Positions 25,940-35,376 are shown, counted from the first letter of the stretch. The stretch: DNA of 64,000 bases from Paracoccaceae bacterium (GCA_014872875.1 WKFI01000014.1:248001-312000), one strand, 5' to 3'. Translations and numbers: made by a program. Notes: a model not told the origin generated them from the sequence alone.

Positions 25940-26722
25940 ATGCGCATCCTCATCACCAATGACGACGGGATCAACGCCGCAGGGCTTATCGCTCTGGAAC
26001 ACATCGCCCGCGACCTGGCCGGGCCCGAGGGCGAGGTCTGGACCGTCGCGCCCGCGTTTGAGCAATCCGGCGTCGGCCATTGCATCAGCTACACCCACCC
26101 GACGCTCTTTACCCAGCTGGGTGAACGACGTTTTGCCACTGAAGGCTCCCCCGCGGACTGCGTTTTGGTGGGCCTGCACGAAGTCCTGAAGGACAACAAA
26201 CCCGACCTGGTGCTCTCTGGTGTGAACCGGGGCAACAACTCGGCCGAAAATGCGCTTTATTCCGGCACGCTGGGAGCCGCGATGGAGGCCGCCTTGCAGG
26301 GCGTTCCCGCGCTGGCTCTGTCACAGTATTTCGGCCCGGAGAACTACAAGGCCGACGCGCCTTTCGACACCGCCGTGGTGCATGGTCCAGATCTCATCCG
26401 CAAGATCCTGGCCGCGACTCCGCAGGAGGACGCCGATTACCGGCTGTTCTACAACGTAAATTTCCCGCCAGTCCTGCCCCACAACGTCAAAGGCACCCGC
26501 GTGGTGCCCCAGGGCTTCCGGCGCGGATCGCATTTCTCGGTCGAGCCGCATTTTTCGCCCTCGGGCAAGAAATTCGTCTGGATCAAAGGCGGCAACCAGC
26601 ACATCATGACCGAACCCGACACCGATGCGGCGGTGAATCTGGACGGCTATATCTCGGTCACACCGATGCGGGCCGATTTGACCGCCCATGAAACGCTGGA
26701 GGCGTTGAAGGGGATCGAATGA
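25940..26722 (+). CDS. surE: 5'/3'-nucleotidase SurE
   Basis: This 260-residue metal-dependent phosphatase acts on nucleoside monophosphates. The N-terminal ILITNDDG supplies the metal-binding aspartates. [20 protein letters not shown] is the conserved second motif. Its stop overlaps the pcm start (ATGA), and nlpD follows: the classic surE-pcm-nlpD stationary-phase arrangement seen in many Proteobacteria. Confidence 0.95.
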   Translation: MRILITNDDGINAAGLIALEHIARDLAGPEGEVWTVAPAFEQSGVGHCISYTHPTLFTQLGERRFATEGSPADCVLVGLHEVLKDNKPDLVLSGVNRGNNSAENALYSGTLGAAMEAALQGVPALALSQYFGPENYKADAPFDTAVVHGPDLIRKILAATPQEDADYRLFYNVNFPPVLPHNVKGTRVVPQGFRRGSHFSVEPHFSPSGKKFVWIKGGNQHIMTEPDTDAAVNLDGYISVTPMRADLTAHETLEALKGIE

Positions 26723-27366
26723 CCGGACCAGGCGCCGAAACCAAGATGCAATTCCTCTTTGCCTTGCGGTCAAAGGGGGTGACGGACGACCGTGTCTTGA
26801 CCGCGATGGAAGAGGTCGATCGCGGCCCTTTCGTGCGCGGAATCTTTACCGATCGCGCCTACGAGGACATGCCGCTGCCCATCGCCTGCGGTCAGACCAT
26901 CTCGCAGCCCTCGGTGGTGGGCCTGATGACCCAGGCACTGCAGGTATCGCCGCGCGACAAGGTGCTCGAGGTCGGCACCGGGTCCGGTTATCAGGCGGCA
27001 GTGCTGTCGAAACTGGCGCGCCGGGTCTATACAGTCGAACGCCATGCCCGTCTGGTGCGCGAAGCCAAACAGATTTTCGAGGCCATGGACCTGGCCAATA
27101 TCACCACCATGGTGGCCGATGGCAGCTTTGGCCTGCCCGATCAGGCCCCCTTTGATCGCATTCTCGTGACCGCCGCGGCCGAGGACCCGCCTGGCCCGCT
27201 CTTGGCGCAACTCAAGATCGGCGGTATCATGGTTGTGCCCGTTGGCCAATCGGATGCAGTCCAGACGCTTATTCGGGTGCATCGGACTGAAACCGGTTTC
27301 GACTATGACGAGCTGCGCCCGGTGCGGTTCGTCCCCCTGCTCGAGGGGCTGGGCAAAGAAGTTTGA
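26719..27366 (+). CDS. pcm: Protein-L-isoaspartate O-methyltransferase
   Basis: This 215-residue enzyme methylates isoaspartyl residues so that damaged proteins can be repaired. [14 protein letters not shown] is the substrate-side motif, and [15 protein letters not shown] (about 84-98) is SAM-binding motif I. It overlaps surE by four bases and is cotranscribed. A 90-base gap separates it from nlpD. Confidence 0.95.
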   Translation: MTGPGAETKMQFLFALRSKGVTDDRVLTAMEEVDRGPFVRGIFTDRAYEDMPLPIACGQTISQPSVVGLMTQALQVSPRDKVLEVGTGSGYQAAVLSKLARRVYTVERHARLVREAKQIFEAMDLANITTMVADGSFGLPDQAPFDRILVTAAAEDPPGPLLAQLKIGGIMVVPVGQSDAVQTLIRVHRTETGFDYDELRPVRFVPLLEGLGKEV

Positions 27367-27456
27367 ATGGGGCATATGCCTCACCCAAGATGAATTGAAC
27401 GCACCCCCCGGGTCCAATGGACCATTCGAAGAAGGGGGACGTATTGAGGATCGAAC

Positions 27457-28620
27457 ATGACGCGCGTATGCCGACTCCCCCGATTTGCAGCCCTGCCTCT
27501 GGTTGTGCTTGTCGCCGCCTGCGAAGAGCCACTTGATTATGACCTGCGGGGCCAGATCGGTGCGTTCAACACCACCGCAGCCGCGCAACAGGCAACCGAA
27601 AAACGGCCCAAACCCGATACCCGAGGGTTGATCACCTATCCCTCCTACCAGGTTGCGGTCGCGCGTCGCGGCGATACGGTGGCTGATGTTGCCACCCGGG
27701 CCGGCCTGCCCGCCGCCGAGGTTGCCCGTTTCAACGGAGTCCGCCCGGAGGACAAGCTGCGCGAGGACGAAGTGCTGATCCTGCCGCGCAAGTCCCCCAC
27801 CGGCACCGCCGGTGCGGTTGATATTGCCAGCATTGCCGGTCAGGCCATCGAAGACGCGCCCGACACCACACCGCAATCCGTAACCACCCAGCCGCTGGAA
27901 CCGGCCGTGACACCGAAACCACCCACCCCGGTTCAACCGGGGCCGGAACCTCTGCGTCACAAGGTTGCCCGCGGTGAAACAGCCTATACCATCTCGCGGC
28001 TCTATCAGGTGCCGGTGAAATCTCTGGCCGAATGGAACGGGCTGGGATCTGACTTTGCCGTACGTGAGGGGCAGTATCTGCTGATCCCGGTCAAAGACCA
28101 GAAAGCTCCAACGCCCACCACGCCAGTGGCCGCGTCCACGACCGAACCCGGGAGCGGAACACAGACACCGACACCGCCAAGCGCCTCGAAACCGCTACCG
28201 GACGAAAAGATCTCGGCCACCCCGCCTGAACCGCCCAAACTCGAGGTCGCTCCGCCCACCCGCAGCAGCAGCGCAGAAATGATCTACCCGGTCCAGGGCA
28301 AGATCATCCGCACCTATTCCAAGGGTAAGAATGACGGGATCGACATCGCGGCCTCGGGCGGCGCACCGGTCAAGGCTGCACGTTCGGGTACAGTCGCCGC
28401 AATCATGGCAGACGCCAACCAGGTTCCGATCGTAGTGATCAAACACGACGCCAACCTGTTGACCGTCTATGCCAATGTGGAAGACATCAAGGTCAAGAAA
28501 GGCGCCAAGGTCAAACAAGGCCAGCAGATCGGCCAGCTGGAAGACAGCTCGAACGCTTATCTGCATTTCGAGGTCCGCAACGGGTTCGACACGATCGACC
28601 CTCAGACCTATCTCGAATAA
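27457..28620 (+). CDS. nlpD: NlpD-like lipoprotein with LysM domains and degenerate M23 domain
   Basis: 387 residues. It has a lipoprotein signal with the lipobox at 18-22 (LVAAC, lipidated Cys22), LysM peptidoglycan-binding domains at about 64-110 and 168-212, a Pro/Thr-rich linker, and an M23 (LytM) domain at about 274-386. The metal-ligand positions are altered: NDGIDIA where active enzymes have H-x-GID, and YLHFEVR where they have HLHFE. It is therefore likely an amidase activator like E. coli NlpD, not a peptidase. GAGGA lies seven bases upstream of the start. Confidence 0.88.
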   Translation: MTRVCRLPRFAALPLVVLVAACEEPLDYDLRGQIGAFNTTAAAQQATEKRPKPDTRGLITYPSYQVAVARRGDTVADVATRAGLPAAEVARFNGVRPEDKLREDEVLILPRKSPTGTAGAVDIASIAGQAIEDAPDTTPQSVTTQPLEPAVTPKPPTPVQPGPEPLRHKVARGETAYTISRLYQVPVKSLAEWNGLGSDFAVREGQYLLIPVKDQKAPTPTTPVAASTTEPGSGTQTPTPPSASKPLPDEKISATPPEPPKLEVAPPTRSSSAEMIYPVQGKIIRTYSKGKNDGIDIAASGGAPVKAARSGTVAAIMADANQVPIVVIKHDANLLTVYANVEDIKVKKGAKVKQGQQIGQLEDSSNAYLHFEVRNGFDTIDPQTYLE

Positions 28621-28649
28621 AGGCGCGCCGAAAGGCGCCACGGCGCCTT

Positions 28650-28684
28650 GCCTCCGGCGGAGGTATTTTCAACCAGAAAGAAGC
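28650..28684 (-). repeat. Interspersed element, GCTTCTTTCTGGT type, copy 2 (inverted)
   Basis: Read on the minus strand this is GCTTCTTTCTGGTT, GAAAATACC, then TCCGCCGGAGGC, nearly the same as 17755-17790. It lies 30 bases after the nlpD stop and forms an inverted pair with the copy at 28732. Confidence 0.65.
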
Positions 28685-28731
28685 AGCTATGCGAGCCCTT
28701 GCCGGGCGGTTGCAGCTTGGGCAATTCCCGT

Positions 28732-28762
28732 GCTTCTTTCTGGTCCGAAAAACCTCGGGGGG
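28732..28762 (+). repeat. Interspersed element, GCTTCTTTCTGGT type, copy 3 (diverged)
   Basis: GCTTCTTTCTGGTCCGAAAA is followed by ACCTCGGGGGG, so the hairpin part has diverged. Its first 13 bases match copies 1 and 2 exactly. With copy 2 it makes a large inverted repeat with a 47-base centre. Confidence 0.55.
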
Positions 28763-28783
28763 AGACACGAACCTGTTCGTGGC

Positions 28784-28803
28784 GGGGGCAGCGCCCCCCT
28801 TTT
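28784..28803 (+). terminator. Short-loop terminator-like hairpin
   Basis: GGGGGC (28784-28789) and GCCCCC (28793-28798) are separated by three bases and closely followed by TTTT. It could end nlpD transcription. It lies directly against the stop of the converging DUF815 gene. Confidence 0.5.
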
Positions 28804-28804
28804 G

Positions 28805-29644
28805 TTACAGATGCACCCCGTTGCGCCCCGCAAGATCGACAAAGAACTGCCATGCGACACGGCCTGAGCGGGATCCACGTGTCGCCTGCCATTCAATCGC
28901 TTCGGCCCTGAGTGTTTCGGGCTCCACCACAACCCCATGCGCTGCACAATAGCGGTCGATCATCGCCAGATATTCGTCCTGTGAACAAGGGTGGAAGCCC
29001 AGCCAAAGCCCGAACCGGTCCGACAGGGACACCTTTTCTTCAACAGCTTCCGACGGGTTGATCGCGCTGGAGCGTTCGTTTTCAATCATGTCTCGCGGCA
29101 TCAGGTGGCGCCGGTTCGAGGTCGCATAGAACACGACATTCTCGGGCCGCCCCTCGATACCGCCATCCAGAACCGCCTTGAGGCTTTTGTAGTGCTGATC
29201 GTCATGGCTGAAGCTCAGATCGTCGCAGAACAGGATGAACCGATAGGGCGCGCTGCGCAGGTGGTTCAGCAGTCGCGCGACCGATGCCATGTCCTCGCGT
29301 TGCAATTCGACCAGTTTCAGCTCGGGGTGATCCCCTTGCAACGTGCCGTGAATGGCCTTGACCAGACTGGACTTGCCCATGCCCCGCGCACCCCACAACA
29401 GCGCGTTGTTGGCCTTAAAACCTGCTGCAAACCGCCGGGTGTTGTCCAAAAGCGTATCGCGCGATCGGTTGATCCCCACCAGCAGGTCCAGATCCACCCG
29501 GTTGACCTCCGCCACCGGCTCCAGCCGGTCCGGATCCACATGCCAGACAAAGGCCGGCGCCGCCGCGAAATCCGGTGCCGCCAAAGGCGCCGGTGCCATA
29601 CGTTCCAAAGCCTCTGCAATGCGTTTGAGGGCAGTCTGATCCAT
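28805..29644 (-). CDS. DUF815-family AAA+ ATPase
   Basis: 279 residues. Walker A is LLWGARGMGKSSLVKA (about 82-97) and a Walker B-like segment is RFILFCDDLSF. YATSNRRHLMPRDMIENE follows, characteristic of the DUF815 group of predicted ATPases. Its function is not established; relatives are widespread in alphaproteobacteria. The gene is leftward, convergent with nlpD, and separated by 86 bases from the next gene upstream. Confidence 0.82.
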   Translation of the reverse strand: MDQTALKRIAEALERMAPAPLAAPDFAAAPAFVWHVDPDRLEPVAEVNRVDLDLLVGINRSRDTLLDNTRRFAAGFKANNALLWGARGMGKSSLVKAIHGTLQGDHPELKLVELQREDMASVARLLNHLRSAPYRFILFCDDLSFSHDDQHYKSLKAVLDGGIEGRPENVVFYATSNRRHLMPRDMIENERSSAINPSEAVEEKVSLSDRFGLWLGFHPCSQDEYLAMIDRYCAAHGVVVEPETLRAEAIEWQATRGSRSGRVAWQFFVDLAGRNGVHL

Positions 29645-29730
29645 CGGGGTCTCCTCGCGTTGGACCTGTCAAATCATGTTCGGAGCCAAGCGGCAAGAGA
29701 CAGCGCCCCCCAGAGCGCTTACACCCGGCT

Positions 29731-30552
29731 TCATTGGACCGAGTGTGCGATCGCTCGATCAAACCGGCCCTGTGTCAGGTCATCCCGATGGATCAGAAAC
29801 ACCAGTTCCTCACAGTTGAACTCGAACCGGATGTCCGGGTCGTGCTCAAGGGTCAGCAGCCTGAGATACTCGGACTGCGCGGGCCGGGACCGGGCATGGC
29901 GGTTGTCCGGCCCCATCAGCCTGTGCAACGAGGCCTCGCGGCGCGGCGCCCCTTTGTTTGCCCCTTTCAACCAATCGATGATCTTGTTGCGCGTCATCCC
30001 CTGACCCGAAGCAACCGACCGCAAGGCCCGTTGCTCGGCCAGAGTTGCCTGAGTGAGTTTGTCTGACCACGGCGTGATATCCGTGTCTAGCGCATCATAG
30101 GCGTGAAATTGCACCGGCCACCTGTCAAAGGAAGTCACCGGATTCTTTTCCCAATGCCGAAGGCTGCCAAAACGCTCGAAGCCCTCGGGGAACTCAGGGA
30201 TGGGCCGCGCTTTCAAACCAGAAATATCTTCCTCAACATGGATCACGGCGGATTGACCCGCGGTATCGTGCACGTAATTGTCAAAGAAGAACAGCGTTCC
30301 CAGCTCTGGCAGGCCATATCGTGCAGCCCCCCCGGGTAATTCGGCCAGATTGATCTGGGCGATGAAATGCAACGGGTGCAGCGGGCGCCCCCGATCCATT
30401 CGCATGGGCCATTCGGTGCGCTCGGGCAAGGTCGGCAGACCGCCGATCCAGCACCCCGCCGCGCCAGCGTCGCCGCTGAAGGGTGTCTTAACAATCAAGG
30501 CCGCAGGTTCGGTTGGAAATCCCAATTTGTCCTCAATTTCTTCCGGCCTCAT
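29731..30552 (-). CDS. DUF1963 (YwqG-like) protein
   Basis: 273 residues. The pattern SGDAGAAGCWIGGLPTLPE, then HFIAQINLAELP and LGTLFFFDN, is that of the YwqG/DUF1963 family of bacterial proteins of unknown function, in which acidic and aromatic residues are conserved. Cytoplasmic, with no signal. It lies between the DUF815 gene and tatC on the same strand, beyond the tat terminator. Confidence 0.75.
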   Translation of the reverse strand: MRPEEIEDKLGFPTEPAALIVKTPFSGDAGAAGCWIGGLPTLPERTEWPMRMDRGRPLHPLHFIAQINLAELPGGAARYGLPELGTLFFFDNYVHDTAGQSAVIHVEEDISGLKARPIPEFPEGFERFGSLRHWEKNPVTSFDRWPVQFHAYDALDTDITPWSDKLTQATLAEQRALRSVASGQGMTRNKIIDWLKGANKGAPRREASLHRLMGPDNRHARSRPAQSEYLRLLTLEHDPDIRFEFNCEELVFLIHRDDLTQGRFDRAIAHSVQ

Positions 30553-30663
30553 GCCCCGCCCCTTTAATCAAAAATCGAAAAGTATTCCGTTCCATGCGTG
30601 CAGAGCCAAACGACTGCTCCAACACCAACAAGACCGGAAATTCCGGCCTTTGCAATCAGATAG

Positions 30664-30693
30664 AAAAAAAGCGCCCCGTTTTTTGGAGCGCCT
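30664..30693 (-). terminator. Rho-independent terminator of tatABC
   Basis: On the minus strand AGGCGCTCC pairs, with G-U wobbles, to GGGGCGCTT around a loop of A and C, and runs straight into seven T residues. It lies about 20 bases past the tatC stop. Confidence 0.75.
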
Positions 30694-30715
30694 TTGCTGT
30701 TTTCTATGAATGCCG

Positions 30716-31609
30716 TTACTTGTCGGCCTTCTCGTCCTCGTCGAACTCGGCCATCAGCGGATCGTCGAACTCTTCTTCGTCGTCATAATAGCCTTCGGCC
30801 CTCAGCTGCGCTTCACGCTTGGTTTCGACCCGACGCACCAGGAAGATCGACACTTCGTATAGGCCATAGACCACCACGAACAGGATCACCTGCGTGATCA
30901 CGTCCGGCGGCGTCACCAGCGCCGCCAGCACCAGGATCGCCACGACCGCATATTTGCGGACCGATCCCAGACCCTCGGCACTGACCAGTCCCGCCTTGCC
31001 CATCAGGGTCAACAGAACCGGCAGCTGGAAACACAAGCCAAAGGCCACGATGAACTTGATCGTCAGGTTCAGATATTCCTGGGCCGAGCCCTGGAACACC
31101 ACGCTCAGCGGCGCTGCATTCATACCTTCGCCGGTCACAGCCTCGCCTTCAGCACCAAACTGCTGGAACCCCAGAAAGAAGTCATAGGCCAGCGGCGTCA
31201 CCACGTAGAAGGCAAAGCTTGCCCCCAGCAGGAACATGAAGGGAGACGCAATCAGGAAAGGCAGGAACGCGCCCTTTTCCGACTTGTACAGCCCCGGCGC
31301 CACGAACCGCCACATCTGCATGGCGATATAGGGAAACGCCAGAATGAAGCCCCCCAGAAGCGATACCTTGATCGCCACAAAGAAGCCTTCCTGAGGTGAA
31401 ATGAAGATCAGCCCGCAATCCTGACCGCGTTCGTTTAGAACTTCGCACAGCGGTGCGGTCAGAAAGTTGAAGAGCGGCGTCGCTACGGTGAAGCAGATCA
31501 CCATCCCGATCAGGAAGGCCACAACACAGTGGATCAGCCGGTTCCGCAGCTCGGCCAGATGCTCGATCAGCGGCGCAGATGAGTCGTCGATGTCGTCAGT
31601 CTGGCTCAT
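30716..31609 (-). CDS. tatC: Sec-independent protein translocase TatC
   Basis: This 297-residue membrane protein has six transmembrane segments and is the receptor for twin-arginine signal peptides. The N-terminal [12 protein letters not shown] and the [20 protein letters not shown] segment are conserved TatC features. An acidic C-terminal tail (DDEEEFDDP) extends beyond the usual end. It overlaps tatB by four bases and ends at a strong terminator. Confidence 0.96.
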   Translation of the reverse strand: MSQTDDIDDSSAPLIEHLAELRNRLIHCVVAFLIGMVICFTVATPLFNFLTAPLCEVLNERGQDCGLIFISPQEGFFVAIKVSLLGGFILAFPYIAMQMWRFVAPGLYKSEKGAFLPFLIASPFMFLLGASFAFYVVTPLAYDFFLGFQQFGAEGEAVTGEGMNAAPLSVVFQGSAQEYLNLTIKFIVAFGLCFQLPVLLTLMGKAGLVSAEGLGSVRKYAVVAILVLAALVTPPDVITQVILFVVVYGLYEVSIFLVRRVETKREAQLRAEGYYDDEEEFDDPLMAEFDEDEKADK

Positions 31610-32091
31610 GTCTTCGCCTCATCTGTTCCGGCGTCACCTTCGGCCGCAGGTTTCAGCGCCGCCTCGGCCTCGTCCGCCTTGGCAAGGGCCTCCTGCGCCT
31701 CGCGCGCCTTGCGTTCAGCCGCAGCCCGGGCCGTCGCCGCCTGAATCTTCTTGGCGTCCTCGGCACGTTTGGCGGCCAACTTGCCGGTCTCGCTCTCGGG
31801 GTCGAACTTGGTAGGGTCGATGCTTTTCGCCATGTCCTGCGCGGCCGTCTTGACCCCGTCCATAGCCGTGCCCATCGGGTTCGTGGCTGCTTTCAGCCCC
31901 TTCTGAATCTCGCTCACTCCGGCCTCATCGGCGGCGTCGTTCATCGCCCGACTGAACTCCCGCGCCATGCCGCGCGCCTTGCCCACCCAGCGGCCGACAT
32001 TGCGGAACAGCACCGGCAGATCCTTGGGCCCGACAACGATCAGCGCGACGATGCCGATGACCAGAAGTTCGGTCCATCCCAGATCGAACAT
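31606..32091 (-). CDS. tatB: Sec-independent protein translocase TatB
   Basis: This 161-residue protein has one N-terminal transmembrane helix ([20 protein letters not shown]), the GPKDLP hinge and an amphipathic helix, then a charged, Ala- and Glu-rich tail. TatB works with TatC in substrate recognition. It lies six bases after tatA and overlaps tatC. Confidence 0.95.
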   Translation of the reverse strand: MFDLGWTELLVIGIVALIVVGPKDLPVLFRNVGRWVGKARGMAREFSRAMNDAADEAGVSEIQKGLKAATNPMGTAMDGVKTAAQDMAKSIDPTKFDPESETGKLAAKRAEDAKKIQAATARAAAERKAREAQEALAKADEAEAALKPAAEGDAGTDEAKT

Positions 32092-32097
32092 CCGGGA

Positions 32098-32319
32098 TTA
32101 CACCTTGTCTTTGTCGGTTTCGACTTCGGGGGTCACGTCCTTGGCAGCCTCGGCGGCGTCCTCTTCCAGCTCTTTCTGGCCTTCGTTGATGCCCTTCTTG
32201 AACGAGGTGATGCCCTTGCCCACTTCGCCCATCAGGGACGAGATCTTGCCGCGTCCGAACAGGACCAGAACCACAACGGCGATCAGAAGCAGGCCGGGAA
32301 GTCCGATATTGTTGAGCAT
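32098..32319 (-). CDS. tatA: Sec-independent protein translocase TatA
   Basis: This 73-residue pore-forming Tat subunit has a transmembrane helix ([16 protein letters not shown]), the FGRGKI hinge, an amphipathic helix and an acidic tail. AAGGAG lies seven bases upstream of the ATG. It is the first gene of tatABC. The 234 bases upstream, to the divergent gene at 32554, hold the presumed divergent promoters. Confidence 0.96.
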   Translation of the reverse strand: MLNNIGLPGLLLIAVVVLVLFGRGKISSLMGEVGKGITSFKKGINEGQKELEEDAAEAAKDVTPEVETDKDKV

Positions 32320-32553
32320 GTCTATTCTCCTTGCTGTGCGGCAGTGCCTCCCCCGGCACCGGCCAATCCATGTCTGGTTTCGGTTCTACGCCCCAGCTCC
32401 GGTTCGGAAAAGCGGTCCGGGACAGTTCGCTCTGCCGCAGGTGCGAAAAACTGCAGGCATTTTGGAAGACGAAACCTCAACTGACAGGTTTATGTCAGTT
32501 GCTACCCGCTATTTCCAGACTGCAGACGTCATTCAAACACAAGGAGCATCCAA

Positions 32554-32856
32554 ATGACTCACGCCGTCGCCGAAATCGTTACCTTCACCCTGGCTGATGG
32601 AATATCGCCTGAGGACTTCCTGCGCCTCAGCCAGGCCAGCGAAGCCTTCTGCCGCGCCAATCCGGGCTTCCGGCACCGCCAACTGAGTCAGGGACCTGAC
32701 GGGCGCTGGACCGATTACGTCGTCTGGGCAGATCTGGACACGGCCCGATCGGCAGCCGCATCTTTCCCGCAGCAGGATTTTGCCCCGGCCCTGATGCAGG
32801 CCATCACCCCCGACAGCGTGCAGATGCGCCATGAAACCGTGCATTGGGCGATCTGA
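32554..32856 (+). CDS. Small dimeric alpha/beta-barrel (ABM-like) protein
   Basis: 100 residues with the beta-alpha-beta pattern of antibiotic-biosynthesis-monooxygenase-like and stress-responsive barrel proteins: AEIVTFTLADGI, then a helix, then a FRHRQLSQG strand and WTDYVVWADLDTA. AAGGAGCATCC precedes the ATG. It lies upstream of a WYL regulator on the same strand, separated by a 30-base palindrome. Function unknown. Confidence 0.6.
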   Translation: MTHAVAEIVTFTLADGISPEDFLRLSQASEAFCRANPGFRHRQLSQGPDGRWTDYVVWADLDTARSAAASFPQQDFAPALMQAITPDSVQMRHETVHWAI

Positions 32857-32875
32857 GCAAGATCTGATCTCCCCA

Positions 32876-32905
32876 GGTTCGGAAAATTCGCGAATTTTCC
32901 GAACC
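32876..32905. repeat. 30-base perfect palindrome
   Basis: The arms GGTTCGGAAAATTCG (32876-32890) and CGAATTTTCCGAACC (32891-32905) have no spacer. It shares the GGAAAATTC/GAATTTTCC core with 11352-11375. It follows the stop at 32856 and precedes the WYL regulator. It could be a bidirectional hairpin or an operator. Confidence 0.6.
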
Positions 32906-32950
32906 GTCGCGCCGCTTGACGCCCCCGCGCATACACGCCAAGGCTAGCCC

Positions 32951-33622
32951 ATGCGCCGCTCCGACCGCCTGTTCGACATTATCCAGATCCTGCGCGACGG
33001 GAAGCTACACCGTGCTCAGGACATTGCCGAGCGGCTGGAAGTCTCGGTCCGCACCATCTATCGCGACATGGACACGCTTGTGGCCTCGGGCGTGCCGGTC
33101 GAAGGCGAACGCGGCGTCGGCTACATGGTGCGCGACCAGATCACGCTTCCGCCGGTGAACCTGACGCCCGAAGAACTGGAGGCGCTCAACCTTGGCATGG
33201 CCATCGTTGCCGAGGCCGCGGACCCGGACCTCAAACGCGCCGCGCTGTCCCTGGCGGACAAGATCGACGCGGTGCTGCCCACCCAGACCATCGCCGAGGC
33301 CGACGCCTGGAAGTTCGCCGTCTACCCCTTTGCCGACGCCGCGCGCGGCTTTGCCCACATGGCCACGCTGCGCGCCGCCATCAAGGCACGGCAAAAACTG
33401 CAGCTCGACTACCGTCGCATCGACGGCACACTGACCCAGCGCACCATTCGTCCCCTGCATATGGAATATTGGGGCCGTGTCTGGACGCTGACCGCCTGGT
33501 GCGAAAGCCGCGAAGATTTCCGCGTCTTTCGCGTCGACCTGATCGAACAGGCAAACGCCCTGCCCGAGCTTTTCGTGGACGAACCCGGCAAACGGCTCAG
33601 CGACTACGACCCAACGCCCTGA
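32951..33622 (+). CDS. YafY-type HTH/WYL transcriptional regulator
   Basis: 223 residues. An N-terminal winged helix-turn-helix (RSDRLFDIIQILRDG, then DIAERLEVSVRTIYRDMDTL) is followed by a WYL ligand-sensing domain (about 130-215: KLQLDYRRIDGT, RPLHMEYWGRVWTLTAWCE, FRVFRVDLI). WYL regulators sense nucleic-acid or metabolite ligands and often control neighbouring genes; the small barrel protein upstream is a candidate target. The ATG at 32951 starts the conserved MRRSDRLFDII. Confidence 0.85.
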   Translation: MRRSDRLFDIIQILRDGKLHRAQDIAERLEVSVRTIYRDMDTLVASGVPVEGERGVGYMVRDQITLPPVNLTPEELEALNLGMAIVAEAADPDLKRAALSLADKIDAVLPTQTIAEADAWKFAVYPFADAARGFAHMATLRAAIKARQKLQLDYRRIDGTLTQRTIRPLHMEYWGRVWTLTAWCESREDFRVFRVDLIEQANALPELFVDEPGKRLSDYDPTP

Positions 33623-33660
33623 CCCGGGCCCGGCCGCGCGTGGTCAGGGCGCGCGAATCC

Positions 33661-35376
33661 TCAGACAAAAACGATATCGTCGGCCAGACTGTTCAGGTTC
33701 GTGGTTCGCCCCACCGTCAGCACATCGCCACCGCCGAAATCCAGCACCACGGAGTTGCCGACCACGGTGCCATAGGTGCTGAGCACCGTTGCCGCGTCCA
33801 GACCATTCAGACCCAAGGCGGCCCGGTTCAGGTGGATTTCGTCCACGTCGTCCTGAAAATGCACGATCCGGTCCCGCCCGGCGGAAAAGACGAAATCATC
33901 CGCGCCTGCCCCGCCAGTCAGCCGGTCATTGCCCAATCCGCCATCCAGAATGTCGTCGCCCTTGCCCCCGTCCAGCCGGTCACGCCCATTACCACCGAAC
34001 AGTTGATCATGGCCCGCGCCGCCTTCAAGCGTGTCCCGCCCACCGTGGCCTCGCAGGATGTCCCGACCAGCCCCGCCGTCAAGCTCATCATAGCCGAGGC
34101 GCCCGACCAGAAGGTCATGCCCCTCGCGCCCCTTCAGAATGTCGTCGGCTGACGTCCCCAAAAGTCTGTCCCGCCCCTGAGTGCCGACCATCTGCGCTTC
34201 GAACAGACGGATATAGACGCCAAGCCCGCTGCCGTCCTGCTGGTATCCCTCCCAAGAAAACGCGATCTGCCCGTCCTCAAGGACGGTGACATCGGAACTG
34301 TATTGATAGGACCGAACACCAGTCACCTCGCTCAGGCGTACCGGGCTGCCAACCTTGGCGCCATCCGCATCATAGCGTTGAATGAAGGTATCTTCCTGGC
34401 CATTGGCATCCGGGTAACCGGGGATCGTATCAACCGTATAGGACACGACAAACCCGCCATCCGGCAGCGCGGCAACCTTGGGCGCATAGACATGTATGCC
34501 GGTGATGCTGATGTAGTCAGGTTGCCCCACCGCCGCACCGGTTTCATCGTAAACCTGCACAACAACCCGATCTGTGCCTCCGACCTTGCTCCAACCCGCA
34601 ATGACAAAATCTCCACTGTCCAGTTGGTCGACACCGTAAGCGCCGGTGTAGGCTTCTGTACTCAGCAGCTCGAACTGTGCCCCAGCCTTGGTCCCATTCT
34701 GATTGAGGATCTGGGCATGAGACTGCGACCCGGTACGACTACCGGCCGCGTCATAGGTCCACTCCTGCCAGGTTACCAAGACAGTCCCATTGTCAAATTC
34801 GGTGATCTGAGGCCATTTCTGATCCCCCGCCACCTTGGTGTTCACGGTGAATTCGAAACCGACCTTGCTGCCGGAGGCATTGTATTTCTGAGCCCGGATC
34901 CCGAACCCGTTTCCGTCGGCACCTTCGCTGTGCCAGACAACCATGAACTCGCCATTCTTCAGCGCAGTCACCTCCGGCCCATTCTGTTCGCCCGCGACGA
35001 ATGTATTCACCTGAAACTCGGACCCGACAGGTGTCCCGTTTGCAGCAACCTTGCGCGCCTTGATTTCATAGACACCGGCTGCACCGTTATACTCTCCCCA
35101 GACGGTGACCCATGACCCATCTTTCAAAACGGACACTTTCGGGTTGAAGCTTGTGTAGAGTGTGCTGGTGTTCAATTGCACGTTACCGCCCACAGGTTTG
35201 CCCGAGGCATCATAAACCTGCTGGAACACATCGTTGCGGTTGGCGGCCGTATTCTCGGATTCCCACACCACGACAAAGCCCCCATTGGGCAAGGCCGTGA
35301 TGCGTGCGTCATCCTGTTCGTTCAAGGTGACGGTATTGACTTGGATGTCTTTTGACGTGGGCACGAGATAGGTCAT
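33661..35376 (-). CDS. Secreted RTX protein with seven propeller-like repeats
   Basis: 571 residues, no Sec signal. The first about 390 residues contain seven repeats of the form (A/V)-x-LP-(D/N)GGFVV-x-W, for example ALPNGGFVVVWES and VLKDGSWVTVWGE, consistent with a seven-bladed beta-propeller. Residues about 398-496 are eleven calcium-binding GG-x-G-x-D-x-L-x nonapeptides, some degenerate. A 75-residue C-terminal tail ending in Asp-rich and aliphatic DDIVFV is typical of type I secretion signals. The ATG at 35376 has GGAG six bases upstream. No type I secretion genes lie in the window. Confidence 0.8.
   Translation of the reverse strand: MTYLVPTSKDIQVNTVTLNEQDDARITALPNGGFVVVWESENTAANRNDVFQQVYDASGKPVGGNVQLNTSTLYTSFNPKVSVLKDGSWVTVWGEYNGAAGVYEIKARKVAANGTPVGSEFQVNTFVAGEQNGPEVTALKNGEFMVVWHSEGADGNGFGIRAQKYNASGSKVGFEFTVNTKVAGDQKWPQITEFDNGTVLVTWQEWTYDAAGSRTGSQSHAQILNQNGTKAGAQFELLSTEAYTGAYGVDQLDSGDFVIAGWSKVGGTDRVVVQVYDETGAAVGQPDYISITGIHVYAPKVAALPDGGFVVSYTVDTIPGYPDANGQEDTFIQRYDADGAKVGSPVRLSEVTGVRSYQYSSDVTVLEDGQIAFSWEGYQQDGSGLGVYIRLFEAQMVGTQGRDRLLGTSADDILKGREGHDLLVGRLGYDELDGGAGRDILRGHGGRDTLEGGAGHDQLFGGNGRDRLDGGKGDDILDGGLGNDRLTGGAGADDFVFSAGRDRIVHFQDDVDEIHLNRAALGLNGLDAATVLSTYGTVVGNSVVLDFGGGDVLTVGRTTNLNSLADDIVFV

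Noticed and set aside
28650-28804. Inverted repeats considered as insertion-sequence ends
   Set aside because: The centre is only 47 bases and no transposase or target duplication is present; the same heads occur singly elsewhere.
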